Source: Acinetobacter pecorum
GTDB lineage: Bacteria > Pseudomonadota > Gammaproteobacteria > Pseudomonadales > Moraxellaceae
DNA length: 64,000 nt
Assembly (NCBI RefSeq): GCF_014837015.1
Contig: NZ_JACSPT010000004.1
Coordinates: 1-64,000, forward strand
Reading direction: 5' to 3'
In this document: one piece after another, positions 1 through 8,960 of the stretch
Layout of the letters: each line of letters starts with the position of its first letter
Numbering within the stretch: the stretch's first letter is position 1
Made by a program: the position numbers and the translations under genes
Notes under the pieces: model-generated
Told to the model about the DNA's origin: nothing
Databases searched by the model: none
The model's input: only the letters and a program-made list of their open reading frames with translations

Positions 1-326
1 TCCAGCACTTCATCAGAGACTTTGGGTGCATAACCGGAAGTTTGCAGCAATGCCAGAATCAGGGAAGTAAACTCATGTCCCATCGGCAAGCCTGCAAAGA
101 ACACGCGTGGCTGTTCACCGGCCTTGGCAATACCGAAACTTGGCAGACGTTTATTGGTCCCATCAAAGCGGGCAGTCACCTGATCAGAAAGTGCCGCAAT
201 CTCTTCGACCAGTTCCTTGATCTTGTCTGACTTGTCAGAGCCATCCAGGGTAGCGACCAGTTCAATCGGGCCTTCAAGGCGCTCAAGTAAGGTTTTAAGT
301 TGGGCAGAAGTATTTTGGTCTAACAT
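1..326 (-). CDS. ahpF: Alkyl hydroperoxide reductase subunit F, N-terminal part (cut by window edge)
   Basis: Reading the minus strand from the ATG at 326 gives about 108 residues beginning MLDQNTSAQLKTLLERLEG, which I recognise as the N-terminal thioredoxin-fold domain of AhpF. The rest, with the FAD/NADH domains and redox cysteines, lies outside the window. AhpF is the cytoplasmic flavoprotein that passes electrons from NADH to the peroxiredoxin AhpC. The start is supported by a TGGAGG-type ribosome site a few bases upstream. ahpC lies 1.5 kb away on the same strand, with three other genes between, so the two are not one operon here. Confidence 0.88.
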   Translation of the reverse strand, partial: MLDQNTSAQLKTLLERLEGPIELVATLDGSDKSDKIKELVEEIAALSDQVTARFDGTNKRLPSFGIAKAGEQPRVFFAGLPMGHEFTSLILALLQTSGYAPKVSDEVL

Positions 327-379
327 TGCTAACGCCTCCAGAGGAGTAAATGTTTATTTGATACAGCCATGATAGGACA

Positions 380-425
380 ATCGATTGAATAGGTAAAACA
401 GGTTGTTTTTATATAATCAATCGAT
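380..425. promoter_or_regulatory. Inverted repeat upstream of ahpF, candidate operator
   Basis: ATCGATTGA at 380-388 is repeated inverted as TCAATCGAT at 417-425, 28 bases apart, in the region upstream of ahpF and of the divergent DUF1653 gene. The spacing places it where a regulator of ahpF could bind. It does not match the classical four-part OxyR spacing, so the binding protein is unknown. The repeat is seen; the function is inferred. Confidence 0.35.
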
Positions 426-559
426 TTTTTGGATAGCTTAAGAAATTCACTATCAATTTCAATTTCCTATATATGGATTAAATGGGAATTTTCAAGTAGT
501 TTGCCGTTATGTTTGCTATTTTAGGTTAATATTTAGAATGTATTGAGGAGGATTTAGTG

Positions 560-778
560 ATGGAATTACAACGCGGTATTTATCAGCATTACAAGGGTCA
601 GCTTTATCAAGTGTTTCATGTGGCGAACCATAGTGAAACTGAAGAAAAACTGGTGGTATATCAATGTCTCTATGGGGATTATTCGATTTGGGTACGCCCT
701 TTAACGATGTTCACTGAAACCATTACCACGAACGATGACCGGGAAGTGGAACGTTTTAAATTGATTCAGGCACTTTAA
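560..778 (+). CDS. DUF1653 domain protein
   Basis: Encodes a 72-residue protein nearly filled by a DUF1653 domain: the pattern GIYQHYKGQLYQVFHVANHS, then VVYQCLYGDYSIWVRPLTMF, is characteristic. The biochemical role of the family is not established. I chose the ATG at 560 because the strong GAGGAGG site at 545-551 sits 8 bases upstream; a GTG at 557 is in frame but closer than ideal. It is followed 27 bases later by an O-methyltransferase on the same strand, so the two are probably co-transcribed. Confidence 0.85.
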   Translation: MELQRGIYQHYKGQLYQVFHVANHSETEEKLVVYQCLYGDYSIWVRPLTMFTETITTNDDREVERFKLIQAL

Positions 779-805
779 GCTAGCAAGACTCAGGGAAGAG
801 AGATA

Positions 806-1393
806 ATGAATCCAGATAAATTTGAAAAATTCATGCAGGAATTATATGAAAAATTTCATATGCATGATCTGAAGCAGAATGATCGACTACACCGATATCG
901 CAATATAGAGCCCGAATCTGGCCAATTTTTATCTATGCTGATTCGTGCGCAACAATCCAAAAAGATATTGGAAATTGGTACGTCTACCGGTTATTCAACC
1001 TTATGGCTGGCTAAAGCTGCACGCCAGACTCAAGCCAAGATTACAACTCTTGAACTTGATGCAGAACGGGTTGATCAGGCCAAGCAATATGCGACAGAAA
1101 TTGATCTGGCAGATGTGATCGATTTTAAAGTGGGAGATGCTCAAGTTTATCTAGAAGCAATGCTAGAAGGATTTGATTTTATTTTACTGGATGCCGAACG
1201 AGATGCGTATGTCAGTTACTGGCCACATTTAAGCCGGTTGCTCAAGATCAAAGGCGGTTTGCTGGTAGTCGATAATGTTATTTCGCATGCAGCAGAAGTG
1301 AAAGAATTTATCACCTTAATTCAGCAAGACCCACGTTTTATTATGATGACAGTACCCATAGGCGCAGGTTTGCTGATGGTGGAATTCCGTTAA
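806..1393 (+). CDS. Class I SAM-dependent O-methyltransferase (family 3 type)
   Basis: A 195-residue protein of the small bacterial O-methyltransferase family (COG4122-like, related to catechol O-methyltransferases). The SAM-binding motif I LEIGTSTGYST is at residues 55-65, followed by an acidic strand-2 end (TLELDAERV) and the DFILLDAERDAY and GGLLVVDNVI stretches that hold the metal and substrate positions in this family. The substrate cannot be told from sequence. An AGGGAAGAGAG ribosome site precedes the ATG. It converges on the KTSC gene at 1406. Confidence 0.88.
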   Translation: MNPDKFEKFMQELYEKFHMHDLKQNDRLHRYRNIEPESGQFLSMLIRAQQSKKILEIGTSTGYSTLWLAKAARQTQAKITTLELDAERVDQAKQYATEIDLADVIDFKVGDAQVYLEAMLEGFDFILLDAERDAYVSYWPHLSRLLKIKGGLLVVDNVISHAAEVKEFITLIQQDPRFIMMTVPIGAGLLMVEFR

Positions 1394-1405
1394 AACGGAT
1401 TTGTT

Positions 1406-1612
1406 TTAATCCATGCAAATTTTATTAAAATGCAAATTGTATTCGAGATATTTTTCTACGAATGCGGCTTTGTCTTGGCGTCTTAACAGGTTGTCATAAA
1501 TAAATTCAGGTACGGGGTGATATAGCTCGGTATGGCCATTACTATATACAATTTTCAGGTGGCGACTTGAAGGATTGTATTTCCAAGAAATCACGGTAAG
1601 CAGTTTTTGCAT
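1406..1612 (-). CDS. KTSC domain small protein
   Basis: Encodes 68 residues with the pattern YNPSSRHLKIVYSNGHTELY followed by HPVPEFIYDNLLRRQDKAAF, which matches the KTSC domain, a small beta-rich fold found alone or at the ends of lysyl-tRNA-synthetase-like and other proteins. No activity is known for stand-alone copies. The signature Lys-Thr-Ser-Cys residues that name the family are not present at the end of this copy, which ends in KICMD. It is convergent with the O-methyltransferase, with only 12 bases between the stop codons. Confidence 0.7.
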   Translation of the reverse strand: MQKLLTVISWKYNPSSRHLKIVYSNGHTELYHPVPEFIYDNLLRRQDKAAFVEKYLEYNLHFNKICMD

Positions 1613-1832
1613 ATGCGTTCCTCCACTGAATATTTCTTATCTTGTCATTCGAACTTATGCTATGTGGTGCTAGAGATGTATAGCTGAATTGTAAGAATGG
1701 GTAAGGATTATGAGAAAGAGAAGCAAAAGATATGCCTGAATTTTTAAATAATTAAAAAAGAAAAAGATGGACGGAAATTTTTAAAGTCCTAATAAAATCC
1801 CGTATTGCGCTGACATAAAAGTTTAAACCATA

Positions 1833-1860
1833 AAAAACCACGCTAAAGAGCGTGGTTTTT
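1833..1860 (-). terminator. Rho-independent terminator of ahpC (bidirectional form)
   Basis: A 12-base stem, AAAAACCACGCT at 1833-1844 pairing with AGCGTGGTTTTT at 1849-1860, has a 4-base loop. It lies 26 bases past the ahpC stop. Flanking A/T runs let it work on either strand; on the minus strand it ends ahpC. Confidence 0.85.
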
Positions 1861-1885
1861 TTGAATCACTTCAATCTAATTAAAA

Positions 1886-2449
1886 TTAGATTTTACCTAC
1901 TAGGTCGATTGAAGGAGCAAGAGTTGCATCGCCTTCTTTCCATTTAGCTGGGCAAACTTCACCTGGGTGAGCATGTACGTATTGAGCTGCTTTAACTTTA
2001 CGAAGAAGTTCTTGAGCATCACGGCCGATACCACCAGCGTTGATTTCAACGATTTGGATTTTACCTTCTGGATCGATGACAAAAGTACCGCGATCAGCAA
2101 GGCCATCAGCTTCGATTAATACGTCAAAGTTTTTAGCAAGCGTCCAGTTAGCATCACCAACCATTACGTACTGGATTTTTTTGATTTCTTCTGAAGAATC
2201 GTGCCAAGCTTTGTGAGTGAAATGTGTGTCAGTAGAAACTGAGTAGATTTCAACGCCTAGTTTTTGGAATTCAGCGTAGTTGTCAGCAAGGTCACCTAGT
2301 TCAGTTGGGCAAACGAAAGTGAAGTCAGCTGGATAGAAGAATACAACAGACCATTTGCCTTTCAGGTCAGCTTCTGTAACTTCAATGAATTTGCCGTTTT
2401 GGAATGCAGTTGCTTTAAATGGTTTAACTTCAGTATTAATTAAGCTCAT
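1886..2449 (-). CDS. ahpC: Alkyl hydroperoxide reductase subunit C (peroxiredoxin)
   Basis: A 187-residue typical 2-Cys peroxiredoxin of the AhpC type. The peroxidatic cysteine is C47 in FVCPTE and the resolving cysteine is C166 in GEVCPAKW. Length and N-terminus ([16 protein letters not shown]) match the enterobacterial enzyme, so I start at the ATG at 2449. It has a GGAG site 6 bases upstream; another ATG at 2452 directly abuts it and one at 2461 precedes it. The protein reduces hydrogen peroxide and organic hydroperoxides in the cytoplasm and is re-reduced by AhpF. Codon use is strongly biased, as expected for an abundant protein. Confidence 0.95.
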   Translation of the reverse strand: MSLINTEVKPFKATAFQNGKFIEVTEADLKGKWSVVFFYPADFTFVCPTELGDLADNYAEFQKLGVEIYSVSTDTHFTHKAWHDSSEEIKKIQYVMVGDANWTLAKNFDVLIEADGLADRGTFVIDPEGKIQIVEINAGGIGRDAQELLRKVKAAQYVHAHPGEVCPAKWKEGDATLAPSIDLVGKI

Positions 2450-2923
2450 CATTGTCTCCATGATTGAGGTAGTCTTTGATTTTGAATAAGAGTATCGAAA
2501 TTCTGGTGAATGCTAAAATGGTATTTTTACATTATAAATATCGGAAAAACCGAATTAAGTAAAAATGCTCCGCCTTAGCAAAATAACTTTGTTCACTTAG
2601 CAGCATCAAAATGATGGCCTGATGACAAAATTATCTCTTTTTCCTCACTCTAGCAAACATGATGTTGAAACCAAAAAATTCAAGGGTCAATCAGAAAAAA
2701 AGCATGTTTTCCGGAAATTAATTTAAATATCAATCGTAAAATCGGATTCATACTTAAACCTAATCATGTAGACAGATCTCAGGGAGATGATCATGCTGCC
2801 AGATTTATTGCGCTGAAATGAGTGAAATTAAACGAGTAACGTTAAATTACCCGGTACTTAACAGAACTACGACTATCTGAAATCTGATGAACCAAGTAAA
2901 ATAAACCTTTCCAGTTTTTTGAT
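2450..2923. other. Divergent intergenic region ahpC / hrpA
   Basis: A 474-base A+T-rich stretch. On the ahpC side there is a short inverted repeat TCGG-AAAAA-CCGA at 2541-2553, placed where it could influence the ahpC promoter. On the hrpA side a mini-ORF, ATG at 2793 to TGA at 2816 (7 codons, MLPDLLR), follows an AGGGAG site at 2781-2786. No larger gene is visible on either strand. Confidence 0.5.
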
Positions 2924-5900
2924 GTGGGTGTTTTCTCTGTGCAGAGTCATTTAAATGTAGATCAATGGGTAATGGCGCGTGACCGTCACCGTTTAAATCG
3001 ACTGAAAAAGGGGAAAGACGCAAATGCCAAGCAGTATCAGGAATTATTTGAAAAATCCAATCTGAAAGTACGGCAACGGCTTGAGCATATTCCAAACATC
3101 AAGCTGAATCAGGATTTGCCGGTAACCCAGTATGCTGACAAGCTGATTACCGCGATTCAAAAGCATCAGGTCATTATTGTAGCTGGTGAAACCGGTTCTG
3201 GTAAAACCACCCAGTTACCGCAAATTGCCATGCTGGCTGGACGTGGCCTGACTGGAATGATTGGGCATACCCAACCGCGCCGACTGGCAGCACGCAGCGT
3301 ATCACAGCGTATTGCTGAAGAAGTCGGTGAAAAACTTGGTGAATCAATCTCTTTTAAAGTTCGTTTTACAGAACAGGGTTCGCAAGATTCAATTGTGCGT
3401 TTGATGACAGACGGTATTTTACTGGCCGAACTGACGCATGACCGCTACCTGACCAAATATGACACGATTATTATTGATGAAGCGCATGAACGTTCGTTGA
3501 ATATCGACTTCATTATGGGCTATCTGAAGCAGCTGTTACCGCGTCGCCCTGATCTGAAAGTTATCATTACTTCAGCAACCCTGGATGTAAACCGTTTTAG
3601 CAGTTACTTTAATGGTGCGCCAATTTTTGAAGTGGAAGGCCGCAGCTTCCCGGTTGAGCTGCGTTATCGCCCGATCTCGGAAATGAGCATTGGCGGTAGT
3701 GATGATGACGAGTTTGATGACTTTGAAGAAAATCTGCCTCGCGCTGTGGTCAAAGCAGTCGAAGAATGCTTTCAGGATGCACAGGAAAAAGGCCATCCTG
3801 AACACGCCGATATCCTGATTTTTGCCAGTACGGAGCAGGAAATTCGTGAGTTACAGGAAACCCTGATCAAACACGGGCCACGCCATACTGAAGTATTAAC
3901 TTTATATGCGCGTCTGGCGCTGGCCGAACAGCAGAAAATCTTTAATCCTTCTGGGGGCGGGCGACGTATTATTATTGCCACCAACGTGGCAGAAACGGCT
4001 TTAACCGTTCCGAATATCCGGTATGTGATTGATAGCGGTTTTGCCCGTATTTCGCGTTATAACTATCGTTCACGGGTGCAGCGCCTGCCGATTGAAGCCA
4101 TTTCTCAGGCAGCAGCCAATCAGCGTAAAGGCCGCTGTGGCCGTATTGCACCGGGTGTCTGTATTCGTCTGTATTCTGAGGAAGACTTCCTGAGCCGTCC
4201 AGAGTTTACCGAACCGGAAATCAAGCGAACTAACCTGGCATCTGTAATTTTGCAGATGCAAAGTCTGGGGTTGGGTTCACTCGAAGACTTCGACTTCATT
4301 GAGCCACCAGATCATCGTCTGGTAAATGATGGCCGCAAGCTCCTGATTGAACTGGGTGCAATGGCTGAGAAAAATTCTCCTAAAACTGAAGATGATCAAG
4401 CAAATCCCTCTAAATCTCCCTTTGAGAAAGGGAGACTTCAAAGCAGTGGCTTAACCAAGATCGGTCAACAAATGGCGAAAATGCCGATCGATCCACGTCT
4501 GGCCCGTATGATTCTTGGTGGTGCACATTTTGGGGCGTTGAATGAAGTGTTGGTCATTGTGGCAGCACTTGCAGTTCAGGACCCGCGTGAGCGTCCGGCA
4601 GACAAGCAGATGCAGGCGGATCAGAAGCATGCATTATTCCGTGAAGCCGATTCTGATTTCCTGTTCTATATCAAACTCTGGGAGACGCTGCATAATAACC
4701 GCGACAGCATGAGTGAAAATAAGCGCCGTACTTTTGCACGAAATCATTTCCTGAGCTGGTTGCGTCTGCGTGAATGGAAGAAAACTCATGAGCAGTTGGT
4801 GGATTTGGCTAAGGGCTTAAAACTGTCATTTAATGAAAAGAAAGCCAGTTATGAAAATCTGCACCGTGCCTTGTTGACCGGCCTATTATCATTTATCGCC
4901 AACAAGACCGATGAGCGTAATGTCTTTATGGCAGTACGTCAGCAAAAAGCACGGATTTTCCCGGCTTCTACCTTACACAAGACCAATACGCCGTGGGTGA
5001 TGGCCTTTGAAATGGTCGAGACTTCCCAGGTGTATTTACGTACCCTTGCCAAGATTGAACCGGAATGGATTCTGCTGGCCGCACGTGACCTGCTCAAGCA
5101 TCATTATTTTGAACCGCACTGGTCGAAAAAAGCTGGTGTAGTGAATGCCTATGACCAGATTTCCCTGTTCGGTCTGATCATTGAGCCAAAGCGCCCGATC
5201 AATTATGAAAAAGTCGATCAGGCAGCAGCGCATGAAATCTTCTTGCGGGATGCTTTAACCACTGGGCATTTAGGCATTACTCCACCATTTTTAAAACATA
5301 ACTTGCTGAAACTGGAAGAAGTTGAACGGGTTGAAGACAAGCTACGCCGTCGTGACCTGGTCGTAGATGAAGAAACCATTTACCAATTCTATGCGTCTAA
5401 AGTGCCGCCTGAAGTGGCCAGCCGTCGTACTTTTGAAGACTGGCGTGCCACGGTTGAGCCTCAGAATCCGCGTTATTTATTTGTTGATGACGATTCGCTG
5501 TGGCTAAATGACCGGCCGACGACACAGCAATTCCCGGACTATTTGCAGAATGGTAGCCTGCGTCTGGCTGCAACCTATCGTTTTGACCCGAGTCATGATG
5601 AGGATGGTGCGACAGTTAAAATTCCACTGCAAGCCTTGGCACAGGTCGATGAAGGGATCTGGTCATGGGGGATTCCCGGCTGGCGTCTGGAGCTGATTGA
5701 AGCATTACTAAAGTCTTTGCCAAAAGACAAGCGCCGTAATCTGGTGCCAATTCCGGATACTGCACGAAAACTCATGGCAAAAGTAGATGCGCAGGATTTA
5801 CAGAAACATATTTTTAGTTTCTTGGCCTTCCAGCTGCGAGGCGAACAAATCACGGAGAAAGATTTCAGCTTTGACCGGGTAGACCAATATCTGTTGCCTT

Positions 5901-6862
5901 TTATTAAAGTGACTGATGAAAAAGGTCGTGTCATTGAGCAGGGCCGTGATCTTGCTGAGCTGAAAGCGCGCTGCCGGACTGAAACGCATAGTCCGGTCAA
6001 ACAGCTTAAAGGTGAATTTACAACTTTCCCGGAAAGCTTTGTATTTGAAGCCTCGCAAAAAGTCACCGGTGTTGTGGTCAAGCAGTATCAGGCGTTGGTT
6101 CCGGCCAAAGCTTTTGCTGACTTGGAGCAGAAAGATGAATCGGGTGTAGTGATTCAGACTTTTAATGATCAGGCTGAAGCGGTCAAAAAACATCGTGAAG
6201 GAGTGATCCGACTGGTACATATGCAACTCGGAGACTTGACCCGCCAGTTGAAAAAACAGATTTCCAAACCTCTGGCGCTGGCTTATTCACCACTCGGTGA
6301 CAAGGCACAACTGGAACAAATGTTAGTTTATGCCACACTGCAAATGTCCATAAATGAGCTTCCTGTCAATGCGCAAGAGTTCCAAAAGCTGGTAGAAGAT
6401 GTAAAAAAATCTTTCTTAAGTCATGGGCAGGTCGCCCTGAAAGAGATCACGGATATTTATATCCAGTGGCAGGAAATCCGCCGGAAATTGCTGGTTTTAG
6501 ATCATTCGGTGTTTAAAAAAAATATCAATGATATTGAAGATCAGCTTGATTTAATGAGCCTTTCTGATTTTGTTTATCGTAAACCTTCTGATGTCTGGAT
6601 TGAATTTCCACGTTATTTAAAAGCTTTGATCTTGCGTTTGGAGCGCTTGCCCAATAATCTACAAAGGGACAATTCCGCCATTGACCAAATTGATCAATGG
6701 ATGGAAAAATTATTTCAGTTTAAAGATGACCCTCGTCTGAAAGAATTGTATTTCATGGTCGAGGAGTTAAGAATCTCATTGTTTTCACAACCGATGAAAA
6801 CAAAAGCACCCGTGTCTCCAACTCGCTTGCAAAAAGTATGGGATCGTCTTGGAATCAGTTAA
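2924..6862 (+). CDS. hrpA: ATP-dependent RNA helicase HrpA
   Basis: A 1312-residue DEAH-box helicase with the length and layout of HrpA. Walker A GETGSGKT is at residues 88-95, DEAH at 185-188, SAT in motif III, and QRKGRCGR in motif VI. Helicase-associated and OB-fold domains and the large HrpA-specific C-terminal DUF3418 region follow. HrpA is implicated in resolving stalled ribosomes on mRNA in enterobacteria. The start is uncertain: GTG at 2924 is the first possible start after an in-frame stop at 2897, and an ATG at 2972 is the alternative. No strong ribosome site is seen for either. Residues about 494-507 (NPSKSPFEKGRLQS) are encoded by an inserted palindromic repeat. Confidence 0.93.
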   Translation: MGVFSVQSHLNVDQWVMARDRHRLNRLKKGKDANAKQYQELFEKSNLKVRQRLEHIPNIKLNQDLPVTQYADKLITAIQKHQVIIVAGETGSGKTTQLPQIAMLAGRGLTGMIGHTQPRRLAARSVSQRIAEEVGEKLGESISFKVRFTEQGSQDSIVRLMTDGILLAELTHDRYLTKYDTIIIDEAHERSLNIDFIMGYLKQLLPRRPDLKVIITSATLDVNRFSSYFNGAPIFEVEGRSFPVELRYRPISEMSIGGSDDDEFDDFEENLPRAVVKAVEECFQDAQEKGHPEHADILIFASTEQEIRELQETLIKHGPRHTEVLTLYARLALAEQQKIFNPSGGGRRIIIATNVAETALTVPNIRYVIDSGFARISRYNYRSRVQRLPIEAISQAAANQRKGRCGRIAPGVCIRLYSEEDFLSRPEFTEPEIKRTNLASVILQMQSLGLGSLEDFDFIEPPDHRLVNDGRKLLIELGAMAEKNSPKTEDDQANPSKSPFEKGRLQSSGLTKIGQQMAKMPIDPRLARMILGGAHFGALNEVLVIVAALAVQDPRERPADKQMQADQKHALFREADSDFLFYIKLWETLHNNRDSMSENKRRTFARNHFLSWLRLREWKKTHEQLVDLAKGLKLSFNEKKASYENLHRALLTGLLSFIANKTDERNVFMAVRQQKARIFPASTLHKTNTPWVMAFEMVETSQVYLRTLAKIEPEWILLAARDLLKHHYFEPHWSKKAGVVNAYDQISLFGLIIEPKRPINYEKVDQAAAHEIFLRDALTTGHLGITPPFLKHNLLKLEEVERVEDKLRRRDLVVDEETIYQFYASKVPPEVASRRTFEDWRATVEPQNPRYLFVDDDSLWLNDRPTTQQFPDYLQNGSLRLAATYRFDPSHDEDGATVKIPLQALAQVDEGIWSWGIPGWRLELIEALLKSLPKDKRRNLVPIPDTARKLMAKVDAQDLQKHIFSFLAFQLRGEQITEKDFSFDRVDQYLLPFIKVTDEKGRVIEQGRDLAELKARCRTETHSPVKQLKGEFTTFPESFVFEASQKVTGVVVKQYQALVPAKAFADLEQKDESGVVIQTFNDQAEAVKKHREGVIRLVHMQLGDLTRQLKKQISKPLALAYSPLGDKAQLEQMLVYATLQMSINELPVNAQEFQKLVEDVKKSFLSHGQVALKEITDIYIQWQEIRRKLLVLDHSVFKKNINDIEDQLDLMSLSDFVYRKPSDVWIEFPRYLKALILRLERLPNNLQRDNSAIDQIDQWMEKLFQFKDDPRLKELYFMVEELRISLFSQPMKTKAPVSPTRLQKVWDRLGIS
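4403..4438. repeat. Palindromic repeat inserted in frame in hrpA
   Basis: A perfect hairpin, TCTCCCTTT at 4415-4423 and AAAGGGAGA at 4427-4435 with loop GAG, is preceded by AAATCCCTCTAAA. It is translated as NPSKSPFEKGRL. Sequences of this shape, giving an SPFEKG-like peptide, are known as dispersed small repeats in many bacteria. It sits between the helicase core and the conserved LTKIGQQMAKMPIDPRLARM segment, a variable linker in HrpA. Confidence 0.7.
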
Positions 6863-6892
6863 GATATAGGTAATTCAGAGAAGGAGTTTTAC

Positions 6893-8002
6893 ATGGGCAT
6901 CCGCATTACGGGTACGGGCTTATTCCATCCGGAACACGTCATCACCAATGAAGAATTAGTTGAAAGTTTAAATGCTTATGTGGAACTGTTTAATCACGAA
7001 AATGCTGACAAAATCGCTGCAGGCGAAATTGAAGCGCGTCGTGGTTCTAGTGCAGAGTTTATTGAAAAAGCGTCTGGTGTTCAGCGCCGTTATGTTGTAG
7101 AAAAATCAGGTATTCTTGATCCAAAACGCTTACGTCCAAACTTACGTGAACGTGCAGATGACGAAATTTCACTGCAAGCAGAGTGGGGTGTAATTGCCGC
7201 CAAGCAGGCGATGGAAAATGCCGGTGTGACTGCCGAAGATATTGATATCGTGATTCTGTCATGCTCGAATTTGCAACGTGCTTATCCGGCTGTGGCGATT
7301 GAGATTCAAACTGCTTTAGGAATCAAAGGCTATGCCTATGACATGAATGTGGCCTGTTCTGCAGCTACATTTGGTCTGAAACAGGCTTATGATGCGATCA
7401 AAGCAGGTGCACGCCGTGTGTTGCTTGTGAATGTAGAAATTACTTCTGCACATACCGATTTCCGTTCACGTGACTGTCACTTCATTTTTGGGGATGTTGC
7501 AACTGCCTCCATTATTGAAGATACCGAAACCAAGACCGGTTTTGAAATTCTGGATATTTCATTATTTACCCAGTTCTCCAATAATATCCGCAATAACTTC
7601 GGTTTTCTGAATACGTCTGAAAATGCCGATATTGATGACAAGCGTTTCCGTCAGGATGGTCGCAAGGTATTTAAAGAAGTCTGCCCACTGGTTGCAAAAA
7701 TGATTACTACTCAGCTTGAGAAAAATCATATTGCGCCAACAGAGGTGAAACGTTTCTGGTTGCACCAGGCCAATGCCAGCATGAATGAACTGATTCTGAA
7801 GCTGGTGGTGGGTAAGGAGAATGCCAAACCTGGTCTGGTACCGATTATTCTGAACGAGTTCGCGAATACCTCTTCAGCAGGTGTAATCATTGCCTTGCAC
7901 CGTACTGCAAATGAAGTTGAAGATGGCGAATATGGCGTACTTTGTTCATTTGGTGCAGGCTATTCAGTCGGCTCAATTCTGGTACAAAAACACGTTGCAT
8001 AA
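6893..8002 (+). CDS. Beta-ketoacyl-ACP synthase III family protein (long form)
   Basis: A 369-residue KAS III-fold condensing enzyme. The Cys-His-Asn triad is intact: C155 in [11 protein letters not shown]291 in [10 protein letters not shown] and N325 in EFANTSSAG. It is about 50 residues longer than housekeeping FabH (roughly 317), mostly by an insertion near residues 30-75. This long type resembles the Pseudomonas KAS III that feeds medium-chain acyl-CoA into fatty acid synthesis. It is therefore probably a specialised enzyme rather than the main FabH, but the acyl substrate cannot be read from sequence. A GAAGGAG site precedes the ATG. The next gene is an acyltransferase starting 15 bases past the stop. 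Confidence 0.85.
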   Translation: MGIRITGTGLFHPEHVITNEELVESLNAYVELFNHENADKIAAGEIEARRGSSAEFIEKASGVQRRYVVEKSGILDPKRLRPNLRERADDEISLQAEWGVIAAKQAMENAGVTAEDIDIVILSCSNLQRAYPAVAIEIQTALGIKGYAYDMNVACSAATFGLKQAYDAIKAGARRVLLVNVEITSAHTDFRSRDCHFIFGDVATASIIEDTETKTGFEILDISLFTQFSNNIRNNFGFLNTSENADIDDKRFRQDGRKVFKEVCPLVAKMITTQLEKNHIAPTEVKRFWLHQANASMNELILKLVVGKENAKPGLVPIILNEFANTSSAGVIIALHRTANEVEDGEYGVLCSFGAGYSVGSILVQKHVA

Positions 8003-8016
8003 GCCAGGAGCATATT

Positions 8017-8772
8017 TTGCAGGTCAAACATGACGGGCAGTGGATTAGACGCTTAAGTGCCTTATCCAAACTTTATTTTACCCCTACTTTTTTAGGGGCC
8101 GAATATATTGATGCCAGTCGACCTGCAATGTATGTCGGTAATCATTCCATGTACGGAATCTTCGATTCTCCGATGCTGATTGATTATCTCTATAACGAAC
8201 ATAAAGTGGCTGTGGTCAGCATTGCTGATCATAGCCATTTTTATGTGCCCTTGTGGCGTGAAGCTGTGAAAAAATTTGGTGCTATTGATGGGACACAACA
8301 TTATGTGCGTACTGCGATGCAGCAGGGCTATTCCATTCTGGTCTTTCCGGGTGGGGGTCGTGAAGTTTTAAAACGAAAAGGCGAGCAGTATCAGTTGATC
8401 TGGAAGCAACGTTACGGATTTTTAAAACTGGCTCAAGAGTTTAATTATGATATTGTCCCGTTTGCAGCGCTCGGTGGGGACGAAGTCTATGAGATTGGCT
8501 TTGATGCCAATAAGATTGTCCAGCACAAATATTTCCAGACACTCCTAAAGGTACCACAACTCAAAAAATTACTACGTCAAGGCGATGTAATTCCTTCTTT
8601 GCCCAAGCGACTGTTTCCCAAACGTCTGCCATTTTATTTTCAGTTTATGCCAAGACAATCGATGGCTCAGGTGCATACTCAGGAAGAGCTGATCGCATTT
8701 CGACAGAGTCTTCAACACCACATTTATACCGGTCTGGCCGAACTTAGCGTGCTGCGGCAACAAGGCCAATAA
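8017..8772 (+). CDS. Lysophospholipid/diacylglycerol acyltransferase family protein
   Basis: A 251-residue PlsC/DAGAT-fold acyltransferase. The catalytic block NHSMYGIFD appears early, and VFPGGGREVLKRKGEQYQL, followed by a tryptophan and basic residues, matches the second conserved block of the diacylglycerol-acyltransferase-like branch. I start at TTG 8017 because an AGGAG site lies at 8006-8010, 6 bases upstream. The frame stays open back into the KAS III gene to 7942, but an earlier start would force a long overlap and lacks a ribosome site. Tight linkage to the KAS III gene suggests a shared lipid role. The acyl acceptor is unknown. Confidence 0.8.
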   Translation: MQVKHDGQWIRRLSALSKLYFTPTFLGAEYIDASRPAMYVGNHSMYGIFDSPMLIDYLYNEHKVAVVSIADHSHFYVPLWREAVKKFGAIDGTQHYVRTAMQQGYSILVFPGGGREVLKRKGEQYQLIWKQRYGFLKLAQEFNYDIVPFAALGGDEVYEIGFDANKIVQHKYFQTLLKVPQLKKLLRQGDVIPSLPKRLFPKRLPFYFQFMPRQSMAQVHTQEELIAFRQSLQHHIYTGLAELSVLRQQGQ

Positions 8773-8914
8773 AAGGCGTTTTCTATTAAATCTGGACTGT
8801 TGGTCTACCATTGCGTATTATTTTTCAGCAATGAAAATCCATGACTGTTTTATAGTGCAAGTGATGCCATAATGTATCTTTAGGTGGGCCCTGATTGGCA
8901 ATCAAGGAGTCAGC

Positions 8915-8950
8915 ATGATCCAATATAAAAATAAGATGATCCTAAGATGA
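8915..8950 (+). CDS. Possible 11-residue leader peptide upstream of the 668-residue gene
   Basis: ATG at 8915 follows AAGGAG at 8904-8909 with ideal spacing and reads MIQYKNKMILR before TGA at 8948-8950. The stop is 10 bases before the start of the next gene at 8961, an arrangement that could couple translation. There is no protein similarity to judge it by, so it may be chance. Confidence 0.25.
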   Translation: MIQYKNKMILR

Positions 8951-8960
8951 CGAGGCGCGT

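Noticed and set aside
371..393. Classical OxyR box before ahpF from two ATAG words
   Set aside because: The words are 13 bases apart, not in the ATAG-N7-CTAT-N7-ATAG spacing.
5593..6081. 162-residue minus-strand frame inside hrpA
   Set aside because: Shadow of hrpA in another frame; no ribosome site and composition fits an antisense frame.
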